Both the position numbers and the translations under genes were made by a program. A DNA stretch of 64,000 nt. It comes from Maribacter orientalis. Lineage in GTDB: Bacteria > Bacteroidota > Bacteroidia > Flavobacteriales > Flavobacteriaceae. The stretch covers positions 255,883 to 319,882 of the forward strand of contig NZ_FNZN01000001.1 of the NCBI RefSeq assembly GCF_900109345.1. Direction: 5' to 3'. Under the pieces are notes generated by a model. That model searched no databases, was not told the DNA's origin, and worked only from the letters and a program-made list of their open reading frames with translations. This document shows, in pieces, positions 8,668 to 18,925 of this stretch (position 1 is the first letter of the stretch; every line of letters starts with the position of its first letter).

Positions 8668-9963
8668 ATGTCATTTGCACATCCTTTGTATTTATGGGCT
8701 TTATTGGGACTATCTGTGCCAATAGCTATCCATTTATGGAGTAAGAAGGAGGCGAAGACTATTAAAATAGGGAGTGTTCAGCTGTTATCAGAATCAAAAT
8801 CAAAACAATCGAGTAGTATTCAATTAAATGAGTTTTGGCTATTGCTCATAAGAATGCTTATCATAAGCGTATTGACATTTGTTTTGGCAAAACCTAAATG
8901 GAATTCAAGAACTAATACTTCTTCGTTAACCTATTTAGTAGAACCAGAACTAAGTCAAAATAAGAATTTCATGGCTCGGTTAGATAGTCTTGTCGACGGA
9001 CAAGAAATACGTCTTTTCAAAAAAGGGTTTCCCATTTGGGAGTATGATAAGTACAATTCACAAGTTGAAATAATGCCAGATTATTGGTCTTTAGCATCGG
9101 AAACGGATATGCTAAAAACGGATAGTATTGTTGTTTTTACAAATGGATATGCTAAGGGAGTAAGAGGTGCACGACCAGAAACCAATCATCAAATTAAATG
9201 GGTGGTAATTGATTCGCCACAAACGGTAGATATGCCATTGATTGCGTATCAAAATGAAAAGGATGTGCAATTATTCTCAGCTGTTGGTACATCGAATAAA
9301 GTTGAGGTTTATAGATCGCCAATTACACTTGGTTCTGAATACGTATTAAATTCTACTGGGGACAGCCTTAGGATAAATGATAAGGAAAATGCAGGCAAGG
9401 TGCCACTTGTTATTCAAAAACCAATAGAAATAGCCATTTTTTATACAGATAGTTTAGCGAATGATAAAAGATATTTTGAGGCTGCATTTGCGACACTAGA
9501 AGAATATCTTGATCGAGAAATAAATGTAGAAAGCAAGCTAGATACAGTTGTGTCAAAAAAGATGCCAAGCGATTTAACGATTTGGCTAAGTGAAAAACCT
9601 GTACCAGATTCTTTTAATAGGTTATTGGTTTATAAAAAGGATTCCGTAGCAAATTCCCTAATTGAAGAAGATTCAGAAGCGAACACCTTTGTTTTGACAA
9701 AAAGAATCAGTGCTGAGAATGCCATGGAACAACGGTTGGTAGAAAATTTATTGAACATTTTAGATGTCAATACTGAGTTGGATGAATTAGTTTCTGAAGC
9801 AGACATTCGCCAAGTAACAGAAACCGAATTACAAACGAATTTTAAGAAGAGTACTGCAAAGACACCTCAATTGGTGAGTTTTAATTTACTTCCCTATTTA
9901 TGGGTGTTGTTATTTGCCTTGTTACTAGTTGAACGCCTAGTGGCTTATTTAAGAAAACAGTAA
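8668..9963 (+). CDS. BatA-domain membrane protein
   Basis: 431 aa. The N-terminal BatA/aerotolerance domain (residues 1-76) has two membrane helices flanking a basic SKKEAKTIKIGS loop; a long extracytoplasmic region and a C-terminal helix (about 407-425) follow. This matches BatA-like proteins without a complete VWA domain. The stop overlaps the next start by one base (TAATG), which suggests translational coupling. Confidence 0.85.
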   Translation: MSFAHPLYLWALLGLSVPIAIHLWSKKEAKTIKIGSVQLLSESKSKQSSSIQLNEFWLLLIRMLIISVLTFVLAKPKWNSRTNTSSLTYLVEPELSQNKNFMARLDSLVDGQEIRLFKKGFPIWEYDKYNSQVEIMPDYWSLASETDMLKTDSIVVFTNGYAKGVRGARPETNHQIKWVVIDSPQTVDMPLIAYQNEKDVQLFSAVGTSNKVEVYRSPITLGSEYVLNSTGDSLRINDKENAGKVPLVIQKPIEIAIFYTDSLANDKRYFEAAFATLEEYLDREINVESKLDTVVSKKMPSDLTIWLSEKPVPDSFNRLLVYKKDSVANSLIEEDSEANTFVLTKRISAENAMEQRLVENLLNILDVNTELDELVSEADIRQVTETELQTNFKKSTAKTPQLVSFNLLPYLWVLLFALLLVERLVAYLRKQ

Positions 9964-12182
9964 TGGAATTGGGCAAACAACATTTGATGAAATTCAACCA
10001 ACGGTGGCAACTGTTAGGGTATCTAGAAGTGTTTTTATACGCTTTAGGTGTTGGTTTGTTCGCTTATTTCTTAGCCAGTAATATTTTGATTGCATTGGCG
10101 GTTTTTACACTTGCTTTATTACTACTACTTTTAATAAAACACCCATGGTCTCACAATTTAAATACTACCAGTTCATATATCGATGCACATGTAGCCGAAG
10201 CTTCGTTTAGCACCGGACTTTTATTACAGCCAGAAGAATCATTATCCAACCTTGCCAGGTTACAACGATATAAAGTATCTCACGAACTTAAGACAAGATT
10301 AGGTGCCATTAATCCTCCCAATAAGATAAAGCAAGCCAGTGCAGTTTTAGTTGTCCTAGTAGTTGTCGGGTTTTTATTAAGTAAGCTAGGGTTGTTCAGT
10401 GGAGTAGATGATGTTTTCAATTCTAATTCAAATCAAGAGCATATTCAATTTGTAGCTACAGATACTCTTGCAATAGAATTGGTACTACCAAAAATAACGG
10501 AGCAGGTTATTACGGTTTCCTATCCAGCATATACGCGTCTAGGTCATAAAACCACGGCTGAGCCTAATGTAAAAGCTGTAGTGAATTCTAAAATTGATTG
10601 GAGGCTACAATTCGATAATCCGGTTTCAAGTGTTTTTATGGAGCGCATGGGCGAATCATTCCCGTTACAAAAGGTTGATGATGGGTACACCATTCGTCAA
10701 TCACTTAAAGAATCGGGGTTTTACAGTTTTAAATTCAAGAATGAAGATGGAGTTGAATTTACCTCTGATTTGTTTTCCTTAGAAGCCATACCTGACAATA
10801 CACCTGAAATAGAAATTTTAGGTTTGGAACAATACACCTATTTTGATTTTTTAGATACTAAGAAGATTCAGTTGCAAAGTACGATAACCGATGATTACGG
10901 CATAGATGAAGCATACATAATTGCTACGGTGAGTAAAGGGTCGGGAGAATCCGTAAAGTTTAGGGAAGAGAAATTAAATTTTAATGAAGCAATTCAAAAA
11001 GGGAAGCGCAACTTAAATGTTACCAAAAACATTGATTTAGATGCCTTGAAAATGGAAGTAGGAGACGAGCTGTATTTCTATATTGAAGCTTACGATGAAA
11101 AAGAACCCAAACGGAATGTAGCTCGTAGCGAGACTTATTTTGCTGTCATAAAAGATACGGTAACCGACCAATTCGCAGTAGAAGGTACTTTGGGAGTTGA
11201 TCAAATGCCCGATTATTTTAGAAGTCAACGTCAGTTGATTATTGATACTGAAAAACTGATAAAGGATAAACCGACGATATCAACCCAAGAATTCAAATCT
11301 AGAAGTAACGAACTAGGTTTTGATCAAAAAGCGTTACGATTAAAATACGGTCAATTTATGGGGGATGAATCTGAAATGGCAGAAGCACCAAGTGAGATCG
11401 AAACCGATGAAGCAGGTGAGGATCATGATCATGCTGAAGATCAAGAAAATATATTGAAAGAATACTCGCATGACCATGATGGTGATAACGAACATAACCT
11501 GGTTCCTTTACAAGAATCTGAAGAAGCGGAAGACCCTTTGCGCGATTACCTTCATAATCATGATGACCCAGAAGAATCCACTTTATTTGAGGAATCCCTG
11601 AAAACAAAATTAAGAAAGGCCCTAAGTATTATGTGGGATGCCGAATTGTATTTGCGATTGTATGAGCCTGAAAAATCATTGCCATTTCAATATGATGCTT
11701 TGAAATTGATTCAAGAAATAAAAAATAGTGCGCGAATTTATGTGCATAGAATAGGTTTTGACCCACCACCAATAAAGGAAGAAAGCAGGCTAACAGGTTC
11801 AATAGATGCTATTGATAATTTTAGGAAGACAGAAAATCTTGAATTGGATCAACCATTTAAATCAATGAATAAAGCGGTAGAGAGGTTAGAAAAACTTATT
11901 CAGCAACAAGCTGTTTTTCTAGAGGGTGATAAGGAGGTTTTTGCTAATGCAGGTAATGAGTTGGCAATCTTGGCTATAGAGAATCCAGGTAAGTATTTAG
12001 GTGTTCTTCAAGGATTAAAGCAGATTGAAAATAATACGGGGAGAACAATCAGTAATTATAAAACTGTTCAGAAAGGCTTATTGTCCGCTTTACCAAAAAC
12101 AAAACAAATACCAGGTGCTCGCAATACGTATACCGATGAAATCAATTCATTATTCCTAAAACATTTGGAAACCTATGATTAA
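9963..12182 (+). CDS. large membrane protein of Bat operon (DUF4175-like), His/Asp-rich insert
   Basis: 739 aa. Two N-terminal membrane helices (about 15-60), another at about 120-145, then a large periplasmic part. It resembles DUF4175-type proteins of Bacteroidota Bat operons; the assignment is by context and general look. Between about 11400 and 11580 lies a low-complexity acidic/His insert with DHDHAED, SHDHDGDNEH and LHNHDDPEE, a possible metal-binding or flexible region. It overlaps the next gene by 8 bp. Confidence 0.75.
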   Translation: MELGKQHLMKFNQRWQLLGYLEVFLYALGVGLFAYFLASNILIALAVFTLALLLLLLIKHPWSHNLNTTSSYIDAHVAEASFSTGLLLQPEESLSNLARLQRYKVSHELKTRLGAINPPNKIKQASAVLVVLVVVGFLLSKLGLFSGVDDVFNSNSNQEHIQFVATDTLAIELVLPKITEQVITVSYPAYTRLGHKTTAEPNVKAVVNSKIDWRLQFDNPVSSVFMERMGESFPLQKVDDGYTIRQSLKESGFYSFKFKNEDGVEFTSDLFSLEAIPDNTPEIEILGLEQYTYFDFLDTKKIQLQSTITDDYGIDEAYIIATVSKGSGESVKFREEKLNFNEAIQKGKRNLNVTKNIDLDALKMEVGDELYFYIEAYDEKEPKRNVARSETYFAVIKDTVTDQFAVEGTLGVDQMPDYFRSQRQLIIDTEKLIKDKPTISTQEFKSRSNELGFDQKALRLKYGQFMGDESEMAEAPSEIETDEAGEDHDHAEDQENILKEYSHDHDGDNEHNLVPLQESEEAEDPLRDYLHNHDDPEESTLFEESLKTKLRKALSIMWDAELYLRLYEPEKSLPFQYDALKLIQEIKNSARIYVHRIGFDPPPIKEESRLTGSIDAIDNFRKTENLELDQPFKSMNKAVERLEKLIQQQAVFLEGDKEVFANAGNELAILAIENPGKYLGVLQGLKQIENNTGRTISNYKTVQKGLLSALPKTKQIPGARNTYTDEINSLFLKHLETYD

Positions 12183-13929
12183 CAGATTTTCATTTGTACA
12201 TAATGATGTTTTAATACCGGTTCTTATTGCAGGGCTGGTCTTATTTGCTATTTTTTTCTATAAGGAATGGGTAACTAGAAATCGAAGGAATTTTGTTTTG
12301 AATGCGGTTGTGGCATTTGTAACGATTGCCGCATTGGTACTATTGGTGTTAGAACCAACAAAGGAAGTGGAGGTAGATGACCAAAAAGGACTTTTACTAA
12401 CCGACGGATTTGATGAACAGCAAAATGATAGCCTAGTTTCGCTAAACAAAGGTATAAAAGTGTTGAATTATGATTCTGGAAAATCTATTAGAAATGAACT
12501 GGATTCCCTAACCAGTATTTACGTAATAGGGCAGGGCATACCATCATATGATTTTTCGCTATTTAATGATTTGTCTGTAGACTATATTCCAAAGGAAAAC
12601 CCATCAGGAATCAACCGATTATCATATACAAATCATATTAACTTAGGAGAAAAGGTTGAAATAGTTGGTAGCTATAATCAACCGATAAAGGGGGCATTTT
12701 TGGTTTTTGAGGATTCCGGAGGAAATGGGCTGGACTCCATACAATTTGGTGAGAATGGAAATCCTGACTTTTCATTATCGGGTAGCCCTAAAACTAGTGG
12801 AACATATGTGTATCAACTAACTGTAAAGGACAGTACTGGGGTTTTATTAGATGGGAATCCTTTACCTATAGAAATTAAAGAAAAGAAACCTTTACGCGTT
12901 TTGATTTTGAATAACTTTCCCACTTTCGAAACAAAATATTTAAAGAATTTTTTGGCTGAAGAGGGTCACGAAGTAATTGTTAGAAGTCAACTTACAAAAG
13001 GTAAATTTAAGTTTGAATATTTCAATACCAGTAGTTCACCCGTATATGAATTAACCGATGCTGTTTTGAATCAGTTTGATCTCATAATTTCAGATGCAGA
13101 TACCTATTTTAATTTTAGCGCTAGCCTAAAAAATCGTTTTGAAAAGAATATTCGGGAAAGCGGATTAGGAGTGTTCATTCAACCAAGTGAATTCCTTTTT
13201 AATCTTCGTGAAAGTTCATCTTATTTTAAATTTAAACGAGATGCTATAGATGAGGTACAACTACCTAATTCTTCCAATTCCTTAGAGAAATACCCTTATG
13301 ATTTTGATGAACAATTTTTAGTACAACCCATACTCAAAGGGGACGGTCTTACTATAGCCGCATATAAACAAATGGGTTTGGGGAGAGTAGCAACTACCAC
13401 AATTTCAAATAGTTATCAGTTATTGTTAAATGGTTCGGATGAAGCTTATAAAAATTGTTGGACCCAAATTTTAGATGCCATTATTAAAAAGAATAATATG
13501 GCTGTAGAATGGAAGGCAGTTTCTCACATACCTATAGTAGACGCACCCTTTGATTTTAATCTTTACACAAATTTAAAAGGGTTCTCTATAGTCAATGAAA
13601 ATGGAGGGCTGGTAGCTACAGTTCAAAAACCTATGATATCTAACAAATATTCTGGTATAATTTATCCAAAGAAAAAAGGTTGGAATACCCTAGAAATCGA
13701 AAGTGATAGTACCTCGCAGTTTTCATACTATGTATACGATGATGTAAATTGGAAATCGTTAAGAACTACTGAATCAATAGCGGCAAACCAAAAGCGATTC
13801 AAAAATACCCTAAACAAAAACAGGACGGTTACTAATGACCGTCCCATTTCACCAATATCTTTTTACATTCTATTTCTAATAGGAATAGGATGGTTGTGGT
13901 TGTCGCCTAAGTTGATAACGGACAAGTAA
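12175..13929 (+). CDS. membrane protein, last gene of Bat operon
   Basis: 584 aa. Two N-terminal helices (about 12-60), a long extracytoplasmic domain and one C-terminal helix (about 560-578). The middle part (RVLILNNFPTFETKYLKNFL) looks like the glutamine-amidotransferase-like fold seen in BatA-associated proteins; this is inferred. The start ATG lies inside the preceding gene. Its stop is one base from the convergent yeeE-type gene, so there is no room for a terminator. Confidence 0.7.
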   Translation: MINRFSFVHNDVLIPVLIAGLVLFAIFFYKEWVTRNRRNFVLNAVVAFVTIAALVLLVLEPTKEVEVDDQKGLLLTDGFDEQQNDSLVSLNKGIKVLNYDSGKSIRNELDSLTSIYVIGQGIPSYDFSLFNDLSVDYIPKENPSGINRLSYTNHINLGEKVEIVGSYNQPIKGAFLVFEDSGGNGLDSIQFGENGNPDFSLSGSPKTSGTYVYQLTVKDSTGVLLDGNPLPIEIKEKKPLRVLILNNFPTFETKYLKNFLAEEGHEVIVRSQLTKGKFKFEYFNTSSSPVYELTDAVLNQFDLIISDADTYFNFSASLKNRFEKNIRESGLGVFIQPSEFLFNLRESSSYFKFKRDAIDEVQLPNSSNSLEKYPYDFDEQFLVQPILKGDGLTIAAYKQMGLGRVATTTISNSYQLLLNGSDEAYKNCWTQILDAIIKKNNMAVEWKAVSHIPIVDAPFDFNLYTNLKGFSIVNENGGLVATVQKPMISNKYSGIIYPKKKGWNTLEIESDSTSQFSYYVYDDVNWKSLRTTESIAANQKRFKNTLNKNRTVTNDRPISPISFYILFLIGIGWLWLSPKLITDK

Positions 13930-13930
13930 A

Positions 13931-14344
13931 TTAATGAGGTAATTTGTTTTTTACAACTCCGTATACAAAAGTTCCTAAAAGTGCTCCGGCAATCACCACT
14001 AAAATGGAATAATACCCAGCTCCGGCAAGTACATACATAGGTCCAGGGCAAGCACCTGCTAAAGCCCATCCAAGACCAAAAATAATACCTCCGATTAGAT
14101 AATTGGTGACACCTTTTTTTTTAGGATGTAAATTCATTTCGGTACCTCCAATAGCTTTTATGTTATACTTTTTAATGATTTGCACACCAATTACTCCAAT
14201 AACAAGTGCAGAACCAATGATACCATACATGTGAAAAGAACCGAATTGAAACATTTCATAAATTCTGAACCAAGAAGCAGCTTCAGATTTATACATAATG
14301 ATTCCGAAAAATATACCTATAGTCAAATAACTTAAATACTTCAT
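13931..14344 (-). CDS. YeeE/YedE half-transporter (DUF6691, PmpB-like)
   Basis: 137 aa, four predicted helices. It carries the sulfur-transport motif GACPGPMYVLAG. YeeE/YedE proteins move thiosulfate or related sulfur species; here the transporter is split into two half-size genes, as in PmpA/PmpB beside persulfide dioxygenases of other bacteria. It lies one base after its partner on the same strand and is convergent with the Bat operon. Confidence 0.85.
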   Translation of the reverse strand: MKYLSYLTIGIFFGIIMYKSEAASWFRIYEMFQFGSFHMYGIIGSALVIGVIGVQIIKKYNIKAIGGTEMNLHPKKKGVTNYLIGGIIFGLGWALAGACPGPMYVLAGAGYYSILVVIAGALLGTFVYGVVKNKLPH

Positions 14345-14345
14345 A

Positions 14346-14906
14346 CTAACTAAAAATTAGGGGGAATAAAAGGTGAATCATTACAAGCCCACCTATAAAG
14401 AAGCCAATGACGGCAATAAGAGAAGGCAACTGTAAATTACTAAGTCCAGAAATGGCATGACCGCTTGTACAACCACCGGCATATCGGGCACCAAAGCCCA
14501 CCAAGAATCCGCCTAGAATTAAAATTACAAGTACAAAAGGATTTGTAAGTTGTTCTGATGCGAAAAGTTCAGTTGGTAAATAGGCTTCCCCGGCACTTTC
14601 AATTCCGTAATCATTAGAAAGCTGTTGCGCAACTTCCGGATTAATCTTCACGGTATTATCAGACATATATTGGGATGCAATAAATCCCCCGATAATAGCT
14701 CCTACAACAACTATTAGGTTCCAACGTTGTGATTTCCAATCAAATTTAAAGTAATCGGAATATTTTCCTGCACCACCAATAGAGCACATCGTTGTTAAGT
14801 TAGACGACATGCCAAATTTTTTCCCTGCATAAAGCAGAATAAACATGGTTAAGGCTATTAACGGTCCGGCTACATACCATGGCCATGGGTTATATAATAA
14901 ATTCAT
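14346..14906 (-). CDS. YeeE/YedE half-transporter (PmpA-like)
   Basis: 186 aa with four to five membrane helices. The conserved GGCTSGHAISG motif (about residues 145-156) supplies the Cys used for sulfur-compound passage in characterised YeeE proteins, and TTMCSIGG near residue 40 is typical of the longer half. First gene of the two-gene unit. No N4 dyad of the type found at 21.5-60 kb was seen upstream. Confidence 0.87.
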   Translation of the reverse strand: MNLLYNPWPWYVAGPLIALTMFILLYAGKKFGMSSNLTTMCSIGGAGKYSDYFKFDWKSQRWNLIVVVGAIIGGFIASQYMSDNTVKINPEVAQQLSNDYGIESAGEAYLPTELFASEQLTNPFVLVILILGGFLVGFGARYAGGCTSGHAISGLSNLQLPSLIAVIGFFIGGLVMIHLLFPLIFS

Positions 14907-15076
14907 TTTCTAATTAATTCTTGTTCAAAGTGAATTATAAAAGCGCAAAGAAACTGATTCTTTTGCAATCACTATCACATTGGCAAGATATTAACTTACA
15001 GGACATACCAACTTTTCAGTAGGGTAATAACCTCAAATCCATACTTTTGTATTCGTAAGATGTTGAATATCAGTAA

Positions 15077-15116
15077 TGTATTGTCCTTAACTTTAAATCA
15101 AGTCAAGGACAATACA
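15077..15116 (-). terminator. long hairpin downstream of DUF2892 gene
   Basis: 17-bp stem with one mismatch, arms TGTATTGTCCTTAACTT and AAGTCAAGGACAATACA, loop TAAATC. It begins 57 nt downstream of the 15173 stop on the minus strand. No clear U-tract follows, so it may be a factor-dependent terminator, a 3'-end stabiliser or an operator for the yeeE pair. Confidence 0.5.
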
Positions 15117-15172
15117 ATTAGATAGAATATCTAGAACAACCTATTTAGGACAAACTAAATGGTAAAAGAGTA

Positions 15173-15358
15173 TTATTTTTTGACTCCTAATTTTATAAGT
15201 ATAGTTTCCAACAAACACCACTTTGTAAATGCTGACTGTATAAGATTAACTCCTATGAATACTGTAAACCATAACCAGTTGATATTTACATATACCGCTA
15301 AGACTACGCTCAGTAAAACCATTATACCTACGATAACTCTAAAATATGTGTTTAGCAT
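15173..15358 (-). CDS. DUF2892 small membrane protein
   Basis: 61 aa with two hydrophobic segments and a KWCLLE motif near residue 47. This is the YgaP-type transmembrane domain (DUF2892), often found with rhodaneses and sulfur genes. It lies 17 bp after the PII-like gene and probably ends the RND operon transcript. A second DUF2892 protein is at 38005. Confidence 0.8.
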   Translation of the reverse strand: MLNTYFRVIVGIMVLLSVVLAVYVNINWLWFTVFIGVNLIQSAFTKWCLLETILIKLGVKK

Positions 15359-15375
15359 TTTGATAATTTTTAAGA

Positions 15376-15681
15376 TTAAATTGATTTTTCAATAGGTACA
15401 ACAACTGCTTTTATTGGGTTGTTTGTTTCCAACTTTTCATTAAACGTTTTAATAAGTTCAAAAAGCGAATCTATATTTTCGTCTGAGGTGAATGAGAAGA
15501 ATAAACTTGATTCTACACCTCCTTTTTCACTAGGGAACCAACTTGCTGTACGAACCATAGATGTTAGATTTTTATGTCCATCAATACGACTTTCACTAAA
15601 ACTTTCAATATTAGCTTTTTTAAATAGCCTAAGAATATCCTTCTCGAATTCTTCTACGACCGTTACAATTAGTAATTTCAT
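15376..15681 (-). CDS. small PII-like/ferredoxin-fold protein beside RND pump
   Basis: 101 aa, soluble. The start MKLLIVTVVEEFEKDILRLF and the later KAVVVPIE strand look like a PII-like or DUF3240-type alpha/beta fold, a kind of protein found next to RND efflux genes. No PII uridylylation loop is seen. It lies 10 bp downstream of the pump gene, so it may sense or buffer the pump substrate (inference). Confidence 0.6.
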   Translation of the reverse strand: MKLLIVTVVEEFEKDILRLFKKANIESFSESRIDGHKNLTSMVRTASWFPSEKGGVESSLFFSFTSDENIDSLFELIKTFNEKLETNNPIKAVVVPIEKSI

Positions 15682-15691
15682 TTTATTGATT

Positions 15692-18600
15692 TTAGTCTTT
15701 AATTCTATCTGTTTCTTCTTCCATTTCAGTTTCTGGATAATTCTTCCGCTCGATCATGTAATAGACCAATGGGACAACCAATAAAGTAAGCACAGTAGAG
15801 ACGATAGTCCCACCCATCAATGAAATAGCTAACCCTTGAAATATGGGATCAAATAAAATAACGAATGCACCAATTACTACCGTACCTGCGGTTAATAGAA
15901 TAGGTGTAGTACGAACTGCACCAGCTTCAATGGCTGCTTGTTTAATTGGTATACCTTCTGCCAAACGCAAATTAATAAAGTCGATTAGTAGTACGGAGTT
16001 CCGTACCATGATACCTGCTAATGCAATCATTCCGATAAACGAAGTAGCGGTAAAAAATGCGCCCATAATCCAGTGGCCTAAAATAATTCCGATTAAGGAA
16101 AGCGGTATAGCAACCATCATTACAATAGGTGCTTTAAAGTTTTGAAACCATCCTACAATCAAAATATAAATTAATATGATAGCTCCCATAAAGGCAATTC
16201 CTAAATCACGAAATACCTCAAGCGTAATTTGCCACTCACCATCCCACTTAACGGTATAGTTATCTTCAAATTCAGGCTGACCTAGGTACATTTCATTGAT
16301 TTCATAACCTTTTGGCAAGGCAATTTCTTTGAGCTTTTCCTCCATACCTAAAATGGCATAAGCAGGACTCTCCAATTCTCCGGCCATATCGGCCATCACG
16401 TAAACTACACGCTTTTGATTTTTATGATAAATGCTTTTTGCGCTTATGGTTTCTTTAATGTCAACTAAGTCGGCAATTGGCACCATGGTACCTTGCTTAG
16501 AAGTAATCTTCAATTGCGAAATATCTGAAATGGTCGATTTTTCCTTTTCATCTAAAGCCAATATCAAACCAACTTGATTGTTTGCATTCTCATCGTATAA
16601 ATTTGTGATTGCTCTATTGGATAATGCCATATTCATGGTATAGGCTATTTGTTGTGGTGCCACACCATAGAGCATTGCTTTCTCTTTATTGATTACGAAT
16701 CGATATTCGGTTTGATCTGCTTCTACAAACCAATCGATATCAACTACATCATCGGTGTTTTTTAAAATATCTTGAACACTATTGGCAATTTTTATTTGCT
16801 CTGCATAATCAGGACCATAAACCTCTGCAACAATCGTAGATAATACAGGAGGTCCTGGCGGAACTTCAACCAATTTTACATTGGCGTTATATTTAGCTGC
16901 TATTTTTTGAATATCAGGGCGAAGTAACCTTGCGATGTCATGACTCTGGGCTGAACGTTCGCCTTTGTCAATAAGATTAACTTGAATATCTGCCATATTA
17001 CTACCACCACGTAAATCGTAATGACGTACCAAACCGTTAAACGTTATTGGTGCAGAAGTGCCAATATAATTTTGGTAATTCACTACTTCTGGCCGAGTAG
17101 ACAGGTACTGAGATATTTCTTGTGCTACCACTGCAGTACGTTCAAGAGTAGTACCTTCTGGCATATCAATAACCACCTGAAATTCATTTTTGTTATCAAA
17201 AGGCAACATTTTTACGGCTACTGATTTGGTAAAAAACAACACCATTGATCCCATGAGTAATAAAAATGTCAATCCCAAAAACAACCATCTTTTACTCTTA
17301 TTTTCAATTAACGGTCTTTCAAATTTGTTGTAAATCCTATAAATAAAGGTCTCCTCTAAAGGTTTCTGTGGCTTCGCTTCTTCACCTTTCTTATCCTTTT
17401 CTCTTAAGAAAATATAACCTAAGTAAGGAGTAATGGTCAATGCCACAAATAAAGAAAGAATCATGGCGATTGATGCGCCTATTGGCATTGGAGCCATATA
17501 AGGTCCCATTAAGCCAGAAACAAATGCCATTGGCAATACAGAGGCTATTACCGTAAATGTTGCCAAAATAGTAGGGTTACCTACTTCGTTTATGGCATAA
17601 AGTGCAGCTTGCTTAAACGGCAAGCGTTTCATTTTAAAATGTCGGTGCATATTCTCGGCGATAATAATGGAGTCATCCACTACGATACCCGTAACAAAAA
17701 CTAATGCAAACAACGTAATTCTGTTTAGCGTATAGTCTAACATGTAGTAGCTTAACAGCGTTAAAGCAAATGTAATTGGAACCGATAAAAATACCACTAA
17801 ACCACCACGCCAGCCCATTGCTAACATCACAACAAGTGTTACGGCAAAGATGGAGCCAATCAAGTGAAGCAATAATTCAGACACTTTATGAGATGCCGTT
17901 TCACCATAGTTTCTGGTAATTTCTACATGTACATCATCAGGTATAAGTGTAGTGCGTAAATGGTTAACCTTATCAATAACGATATCTGCAATTTTCATCG
18001 CATCGGCACCTTTTCTTTTGGCTACAGAAATCGTAACTGCAGGGTATTCAGATTTGTAATCCGCAACTTTATCGCTAGCCTGTCCAAAACCTAAAGAAAC
18101 ATAGCTTTGTGGAACTTCAGGGCCATCGATTATACTGGCAATTTGTTTCAAATAAATCGGTTGGTTCTGTTGTACGCCAACCACAAGATTTTCAACATCG
18201 GTAACCGACGCCAAAAAATTACCCGTGTTTACTAAAAACTCGGTATCATTCTTATCAAAACTACCTGAACTTAATTGCGCATTGTTCGCCTTTATCATTT
18301 CAGAAACCGACAGGAAATCTAATCCGCTAGCGGCCAGTTTATCTTTATCTAGAACCACACGCAACTGGCGGTCTTGATTACCGATTTTATGTGTAATCGC
18401 TACATCATTTACCTTCTTTATCTCACTTTCTAACTCCTGTGCCATTTGGCTCAACTGATACCCATCATAGTTTTCACTCCATAACGTAAGTCCAAGCATT
18501 GGCACATCATCTATAGCTCTGGTTTTTACCAAAGGGAACGTTACACCCTGTGGCATAATATCCATATGCTTATTGATTTCGTTGTACAATTTCACGAACG

Positions 18601-18925
18601 ACCGTTCAATATCTTCACCAACATAAAACTGTACGATGACCATTCCTTGTTCTTTCATCGACGTTGAATACACGTATTCAACACCTTTGATATTTGATAT
18701 TAACTTCTCTAAGGGCTTGATCACCCGCGATTCTACTTCTGCAGGGCTTGCACCAGGATAGCCAACAAAAATATCGGCCATAGGCACGTCAATTTGAGGT
18801 TCTTCTTCCCTTGGAATTAAAAACGAACTGTACACCCCAATGACCATGAATACGATCATTAAAAGTACCGTTAACTTGCTGCCTATAAATAATTTGGCAA
18901 TTTTGCCAGCTAAACCTTCCTTCAT
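15692..18925 (-). CDS. RND efflux permease (AcrB/CzcA superfamily)
   Basis: 1077 aa, normal family length. TM1 lies near residues 15-35, then the PREEEPQIDVP segment and the porter domains. TM4 has the proton-relay pair in GIVVDDSIIIAENMHRH. The second half repeats the fold. Adaptor and TolC-type genes lie upstream in the same direction, giving a complete tripartite pump. The substrate is not readable; the regulatory link to sulfur and respiration genes suggests a metal or toxic by-product. Confidence 0.92.
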   Translation of the reverse strand: MKEGLAGKIAKLFIGSKLTVLLMIVFMVIGVYSSFLIPREEEPQIDVPMADIFVGYPGASPAEVESRVIKPLEKLISNIKGVEYVYSTSMKEQGMVIVQFYVGEDIERSFVKLYNEINKHMDIMPQGVTFPLVKTRAIDDVPMLGLTLWSENYDGYQLSQMAQELESEIKKVNDVAITHKIGNQDRQLRVVLDKDKLAASGLDFLSVSEMIKANNAQLSSGSFDKNDTEFLVNTGNFLASVTDVENLVVGVQQNQPIYLKQIASIIDGPEVPQSYVSLGFGQASDKVADYKSEYPAVTISVAKRKGADAMKIADIVIDKVNHLRTTLIPDDVHVEITRNYGETASHKVSELLLHLIGSIFAVTLVVMLAMGWRGGLVVFLSVPITFALTLLSYYMLDYTLNRITLFALVFVTGIVVDDSIIIAENMHRHFKMKRLPFKQAALYAINEVGNPTILATFTVIASVLPMAFVSGLMGPYMAPMPIGASIAMILSLFVALTITPYLGYIFLREKDKKGEEAKPQKPLEETFIYRIYNKFERPLIENKSKRWLFLGLTFLLLMGSMVLFFTKSVAVKMLPFDNKNEFQVVIDMPEGTTLERTAVVAQEISQYLSTRPEVVNYQNYIGTSAPITFNGLVRHYDLRGGSNMADIQVNLIDKGERSAQSHDIARLLRPDIQKIAAKYNANVKLVEVPPGPPVLSTIVAEVYGPDYAEQIKIANSVQDILKNTDDVVDIDWFVEADQTEYRFVINKEKAMLYGVAPQQIAYTMNMALSNRAITNLYDENANNQVGLILALDEKEKSTISDISQLKITSKQGTMVPIADLVDIKETISAKSIYHKNQKRVVYVMADMAGELESPAYAILGMEEKLKEIALPKGYEINEMYLGQPEFEDNYTVKWDGEWQITLEVFRDLGIAFMGAIILIYILIVGWFQNFKAPIVMMVAIPLSLIGIILGHWIMGAFFTATSFIGMIALAGIMVRNSVLLIDFINLRLAEGIPIKQAAIEAGAVRTTPILLTAGTVVIGAFVILFDPIFQGLAISLMGGTIVSTVLTLLVVPLVYYMIERKNYPETEMEEETDRIKD

